NCBI RefSeq assembly: GCF_001649575.2
Contig: NC_051434.1
Location: forward strand, 11,893,169 to 11,957,168
Source: Kryptolebias marmoratus
Lineage: Eukaryota > Chordata > Actinopteri > Cyprinodontiformes > Rivulidae
Direction: 5' to 3'
DNA length: 64,000 nt
The notes under the pieces were generated by a model. It was not told where the DNA came from and searched no databases. It was given only the letters and a program-made list of their open reading frames with translations. How positions within the stretch are numbered: the first letter of the stretch is position 1; each line of letters begins with the position of its first letter. Positions 58,241 to 64,000 of this stretch are shown here, piece after piece. A program made the position numbers and the translations under genes.

Positions 58241-61200
58241 TGGTAGACTTAATTTTTTCTTTATTTCATTTTTTTAATGTGTCCTATGAATGGTTTGGAA
58301 AATGTTATTTTCTTTTTTATAATTTCCCCTTGAACACAATGAAATGCACGTCAGCCCCGTCTTTCTGGTCATCTGAAAAGCGAAAGGAAAAGACGTGCTG
58401 GTTGATGCATTCCACCTCAGTGGAGCTCCGTGGCCTCAGGGCTCATTGATGGGGAACAGATAACCGTGGCATCTTCGAGATCTTGATGGAAGCAGGTGAG
58501 ATGAGGTTTCAGCAGGGAAATTGGACAGACGAGAGACCGGGGAAGTCTTCTAAACGAACCGAATTCAGTCCAACGAAATGGTGAAAACTTTACTTATCTG
58601 CTGGAGTTTGACTCGCATCGACAAAAGCCTGTTGTTTCCTCCGTCTCCTCCAGTGGTGACTGGTATTGACTGCCATGACAGAGTTTAGAGGATTAGTGGG
58701 GTTTTCTACATGGGGAAATAGATAATCTTCTTTAGATCTGACCTATTGGCTGCACTCGTCTGACTCTGTAAGGCTTTCTAATGCCAAGCATATGTTTTAG
58801 AGATTGTTGGATTCACTAAATTTCTTTTTCTGGCCTGGGAATTTCAATCTGTGTTTTGCCAAAGTAACATGAGAAAGAATGAAGGAAACTAACTCTACAG
58901 TGCATTATGCACATTGGGAAAGCTATATATTTGTGTTTGTTGCTGCTTCATGTCATTTTGAATCAATTTTGAAATTGTTCAAACAATTTTATAGATTATG
59001 GTATTTTTGATTGTCCTGATTGTCCGTTCATGTTTCAATAATGCCTTTAGTGATAAGTCTACTTAAAAGAAGAGGAACTTGCATGAATTTTTACCAAACA
59101 AAAATAAGAAATCTGGTCAAAGAACTGATGCACAAACATTGTGTGCACTAAATGCTTCATTCATCAATATTTTACATTAAAACCGTGCTTCTTATCTGCT
59201 ATTAGTTTTGTAGCCATGTTTGTTTAGTTATGTAGTTTTTGTATGCAAATTATTAAATGAAGGAGTATTTAACAAACCAAAAAAAGCAATAATTATCTGG
59301 GTTGTGCTGTGGGTCTAACTCCACATCTATACAAAATCATATGCAAGTAGAATCAAAAATGGGAATGGGTGAAATCTTTCGTAAATTGAACATGTCATAT
59401 TAAAAAAGGGACAGTTCGTGGAGAAATTACTGCACAAAGCTAAAAACTGCTGCTGTTATGACAGACCACTAATCCACGAATCAAAGTAAAAACCATATCA
59501 CGCACAAATAGTTTTTATTTCAACATTACGAATAAACATGAAGAAAATCAGTATGCATTCAGGTTTAACTCTTTTAAAAGTATTTATCAGTGAAATTTTG
59601 TCATGTTTTGTTCCGTGTAATCATCTGTGCTGTCTGGCTTGTCATAAACAAAAACAGTGTGTGAGAGGAGCATAATGTCCCATCACATTTCAGGTCTGTC
59701 TCCCTTTCGTGTGTGTGTGTGTGTGTGTAAAACACTGGGCCTCAGGTTGCTGATTTGGGGGCAGTAATTGGCCATTAGGTGAGAGACAGGTGCAGCTGCC
59801 TCTGTTTGCAGCGTTAATAAGGCATTTCATCATGGTTGGCTCGAGCCTGGCGCACTGATCAGCTCCTGTTCTTGTTACAATATGCACACAAATGGACGTG
59901 CACACATATAGTGCTCATATTGGCTCTTTGGTGGTCTCTAATGGGTAATCTTGCATGTAGTATCAGTGGATCAGAGGATTTGAGTTAAAAATCTGACAGT
60001 TTATTGGCGTGTATATCTCCACTAAAATGTGTGTGTGAGAAGATTAATTTGCCTGATTGAATCAATGAAGTGTTGGGTTTATATTTCCTTGATGTTGGTT
60101 TTTTGAGTTACGGTTACATTTTCACAAACATCCCCTAGTTTTCATAGAGGCTATGGATGTGACATTTTATATGGGTTGCATTTTGTTTTAGTTGTGCCTG
60201 TTTTGAAATGAACTTACCGGTTTTCCCTTTATGTCTAACATTTTCTCGCTATGTAAAACACTGCATCGTATTGATCTTTTTAATGTGTTTACACTGTTTG
60301 CAGAACTGTACTTGCAGAAGAAAACTTACTGTGGTTGATGCACGCTGACCTTTAAATATGCGCTCTTTATAAAATGCGGGATTTTGATTAAAAAAATTTT
60401 AATAGAAGCAATTTATCACATGCATAAAGGGGGGAAAAAAGCTATTTGTAGTTGAATTCCAAAAGAAGCAATTTCCTCGCATTTATTCTCGTTGAGTGTG
60501 ATTTATCACCAGCAGAAAAACAAAAGGCAAATGTTATCATGTAATGATCAATGGATATTAATCTTTGAAGCTTTGCGTAAAGGTCACTGTGGGGGATTTG
60601 GAGTTGAGAAAAAAAAAATACTGAGGAGGGTTTTGAGATAACTGATGCAACAGCTGGTCAAAGAGTTTAGATGCTCTGATCCACCGAAATGTCAAACTGG
60701 GGAAGAGATCTATTTAAAAAATAAGAGAAACTATTATAAAGAGTAGTTCCACTTCCAGGTTCTGAAGTAAAACTCTGTGGATAGAACTGTGTGGTCAACT
60801 GTGGTAAACTTTCTGTTCGTAGATCAACATTGGACAGGGTAAATCTCCTCCTTTTGAATTTCCATTTCCAGGTTCTTCTGCCATCACTCCCTCTTCTCTT
60901 CCGTAACCACATACCCTTTTCTTTGCCATCTCGCAAGCCAGTCAAACAGATTACTACGGGCGTTAACCTCATAGATCTGCTCCAAATGCCAGGAATTACA
61001 TTTCAGGCTGGAGTAGAGGGAAATGAAGTGCTGTGGTATTTCTTCCTGCTTTGCTTCGGAGTTGAGTGCTGTTATGCCATCTTCATCGTACAGTAACACT
61101 TTGTCCACAGGACTTTTCTTGCATTTTGTAAGAGGGCAGTGACATTTGTGGGTTTTTAACCACTCTTTTAGCGCATTCTTGACTAATATTTTACTAGCGT

Positions 61201-63705
61201 AAAAGAAAACAGAAATTATCACTGGAAGGTGTGAAGGTTTTATTCATTTTAAGGGCACTAAATTTGTGTTTTTCCTTCCGTATTTGAGAGACCTTAGCAA
61301 ATAGAGTGCAGCTTTCCAGCATCAGGACCACTGAAGGTGTCTGACTTTACTGAAATACTCTTCTGTGAGTTAATAATGGAGGTCAGGTTTGATAATAGTG
61401 GGTGCACGGTTAATAGGAGCCTAATATGTCATGTCTTTCTCAGCTTCTTTTCAATTCCTGGCTTCCCGCTCCTTCTCCTTCCATTACCTTCACTATCTCC
61501 ACTTCTCTTTATGCTTTGTCCCCTCTTGTATCCCACTGCCTCTTTCCCGTTTTTCTCATTTTGTCTGTCCAATCTTTATTGCATCTCCGTAGCTGAATTA
61601 AGTATTGATTAATGTCGGAGTGGTTGTGCTACCTAATGAGAGGCTAAATATAGCCATCACTACAAAGGCCCTGCTGCGGCATCCTCCCTCATCCGGAGCT
61701 CAAAGTGTGAATAGTCACACCGTTGGCATGACAACACACTGGTCAAGGCTTTATGAGCAGTCACAACAGATTGTGAGCTTGTGTTGATGTCAAAAAGTAG
61801 AAAAGGATGAATGCAGGTGAAGAGGAAAGAATATTTACAGAAGGCCATAAAATAGTAACACACTGTACTCAGCTTTTCAGAAATGTTGGTGAGGTATAAA
61901 GTTTTTTCCAAGCACCAGGTGTTGAAAAACAACATGCCAACATAATATTTTACCACCTACAGTCCATTGTTACTCCACATGTTAAATCAGCTTAAAACTA
62001 CTCCATCAAAGAGCCCCATTGTATTTTCTTTGACATGTTTAGTTGCCCACACTTCTTTTTTTTGTTGTTGTTGCATGGTAACCAATTGAGTCACAATCTT
62101 TCAATAGCAACCCACCTTCTTCCAGGCAGCTGAAGAAAAAATAAAGGATAAGCATGTGCTAATAGGATATCTTCTTTAATAGCCTACTGTTTCATGCTGT
62201 GTGGCCATGATAAGGCATACCCACTGTGTCTAATCACATCGTCTCCCTCTCATTTCACCTGAGGCACATCTGCAATCAGGTCTATTTTTGACTGTCATTA
62301 CAGGCGTCTCTCTACTGGAATCCATGAGAGAAAACAGTCTTTACATCTTTACATGTCTTCCACTGGGGGGGGGGTGGAAGGAAATTAGTGGAGAGGTGGA
62401 TGTAACATGGGAATACCACTCCGGTGGTTTTTGATATGACTTGTAAGGATGTGAAAGTTGCCCGTGTCCTCAACTCTGTCTTCCCCCACCGAACCGTTAA
62501 AGACTATCATCCTCCTTTCAAAAGTAAGACATCATAGCGGATAACTGGATTTCAGCTTGTATCAACCTGCAGCCAATACACCTGCCACTGCACTTAATAA
62601 AGCTGGAAATGGATCACAACACAGAGTTCTGTGTGTCTGTCAGGAATCTCATTTCTCCAATCTAGGTGGAGTACTGGCGCTGGTGTTCAGTGATTTCATT
62701 CAGTCGCTGGCTGATTGCTAACAAGGCAAAATGACCCTCCAATTGAGATGGACTCTGTCAGAAGGCGCAAACACACCACCTGCCATAGTCGGCCCGTGTA
62801 TGAGCTGCACCTGTAAACGCATCCGGAATTAAGTGGCAATAACAAAACAATGAGCGGGGAAGTGTTTACTGCTGAAAGGAATATCATGACAAACAATGGA
62901 AATCAGAGAAATACAGGAAAACCAGTTAGCCAGGGATCATGTAGCAATCAATACACATTTTTTTTTTACCCCATTCCTTTATTATTTCTTGTTTCTCACT
63001 TCCACACACGCTCTCTGGTTGCCATAGAGACATAAAATGGCTGCTTTCTGCAGCACTAGACCCGAGCAGAGCATTACTCTTGTAGCCTGTGAGCTGCATT
63101 GTTTTACATGGCATTTCAGAATATCACACACACACACACACACACACACACAGCTGCACGAACCAACAAGGCTTTAAGCCCTGTGGTGCATGCAGCAAGT
63201 TAAATGTTAAGTGCCACTTTTTTTTTTTTTTTCAGAAACAGCACAATTTCCACTTGGCACAATTACATTAACCATTAGTTTTTATTGATGCATAAAACAA
63301 GTTGGAAGGTTTGACATCTACATATCTGTCCCAAAATAGACTAAAGTTCCCTAAACTTTTCAGAAACAGAGTGTTAGAGACCTCAACCCCATCCTTCACT
63401 GGTTGAACAAACTCATTAATAAGCAAAAAAATCCCAGGAACATTAGTCTTTAGCTATCATTAAACTATTTTAATGAATTTAACTGTTGCTTGTAACAATT
63501 ATGGCATGAAATATAGTATTAGCAGTCATTTTAAAATTTAATATGTGGACAGCATCTTCTCGTGTCCTACCTCTACCACTGCATCCTTTTATTTGAATTT
63601 CCAAGAGGTAGCTAGTTAAAATATTTTACTACAAAACCAACCAATTGTTGCAAAATCTTTTTTTTCCATAAACAGATGAAACAACAATATCCCCATCTTT
63701 GGTTT
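58241..63705. other. AT-rich intronic stretch with few repeats
   Basis: It contains a GT tract (59709-59728), a CA tract (63125-63152), a T run (63219-63232) and a poly-G run (62366-62374), but almost none of repeats A or B. Parts such as 60360-60580 and 61330-61790 are non-repetitive and may be conserved non-coding DNA. The opposing ORFs near 60667-61222 have no recognised domain. Confidence 0.35.
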
Positions 63706-63733
63706 GGAGAGGATTGGTTTATCAATCCTCTCC
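63706..63733. repeat. Perfect inverted repeat (11-base arms, 6-base loop)
   Basis: GGAGAGGATTG (63706-63716), loop GTTTAT, CAATCCTCTCC (63723-63733). It lies directly before the LINE 5' sequence. Confidence 0.85.
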
Positions 63734-64000
63734 CTGGGCTGCCACCTTATCGTGGTGGAGGGGTTTGAGTGTCCCAATGATCCTAGGAGCTATGCTGTCA
63801 GGGGCTTCATGCCCCTAGTAGGGTCACCCAAGGCAGACAGGTCCTAGGTGAGGGACCCGACGAAGTGCAGCCCAAAGACCCCTTATGATGAATACGAATA
63901 TTGGACACAGTGTTCCCTCGCCCGGACGCGGGTCACCGGGGCCCCACTCTGGAGCCAGGCCTGGAGGTGGGGCACGTTGGCGAGCGCCTGGTGGCCGGGC
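63734..64000 (+). mobile_element. 5' end of a non-LTR retrotransposon (LINE), partial
   Basis: From 'ctgggctgccaccttatcgt' and 'ggtggaggggtttgagtgtc' through 'ggtagggtcacccaaggc'-type words to 'gacgcgggtcaccggggccc' and 'ggagccaggcctggaggtgg', this matches the leader of a high-copy fish LINE whose ORF starts further on. It is GC-rich in sharp contrast to the AT-rich intron and continues off the right edge. The family is not named because the coding part is outside. Confidence 0.65.

Larger units (their letters stand above)
15208..64000 (+). other. Putative first intron of the GABA-B receptor gene
   Basis: It begins with GTAAAC directly after the exon. No sequence coding for the expected next segment (a CDNAKGLKAFYD-like start) was found by eye, so the intron probably runs past the window, more than 48 kb. 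Large early introns are typical of GABBR2 in other vertebrates. Everything listed below lies within it, and apart from those repeats I see no gene. Confidence 0.6.

Noticed and set aside
60667..61222. Opposing ORFs of 101-112 codons
   Set aside because: The wording looked slightly LINE-like on the minus strand, but no motif could be confirmed.
1..64000. CRISPR array, phage, plasmid origin or bacterial operon
   Set aside because: No array of spaced direct repeats and no dense gene packing; the content is vertebrate.

Overview
The window looks like teleost fish DNA. Introns in the one multi-exon candidate are short. Class II elements of the fish Tc1 type, fish LINE pieces and many (CA)n/(GT)n tracts are scattered through AT-rich non-coding sequence. 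There is no bacterial-style gene packing, no CRISPR array and no recognisable tRNA or rRNA. Family names for repeats rest on remembered sequence patterns, since no search could be run.

Layout. 1-0.86 kb: 3' end of a LINE with a restriction-enzyme-like endonuclease, cut by the left edge. 0.9-7.1 kb: non-coding, with a CpG-rich block at 1.68-2.05 kb, microsatellites and repeat fragments. 7.13-9.63 kb: a candidate 3' end of a plus-strand gene. It has six or seven small exons with matching splice phases, a stop codon and an AATAAA signal; I do not recognise the protein. 9.6-13.9 kb: intergenic, with a decayed Tc1-like transposon at 12.1-13.1 kb. 13.9-14.9 kb: pyrimidine-rich, GC-rich promoter/leader with three short upstream ORFs. 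14,908-15,207: coding exon 1 of a GABA-B receptor subunit 2-like gene, ending at a good splice donor. 15.2-64 kb: apparently one very large first intron. I found no later receptor exon in it. It is filled with transposon remains, two recurrent repeat families (called A and B here) and stretches that may be conserved non-coding DNA. The right edge enters the 5' end of another LINE.

The GABA-B-like exon encodes the signal peptide and the start of the extracellular Venus-flytrap domain, so the gene's function is inhibitory neurotransmitter reception. The upstream candidate gene runs in the same direction and ends about 5 kb before it. In mammals the gene upstream of GABBR2 in the same direction is ANKS6, but the candidate exons do not resemble the ANKS6 C-terminus I know, so I leave it unnamed. 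I see no convincing undescribed biological system. The most useful leads are the unrecognised spliced gene, repeat A (at least 14 copies) and the fold-back repeat B.
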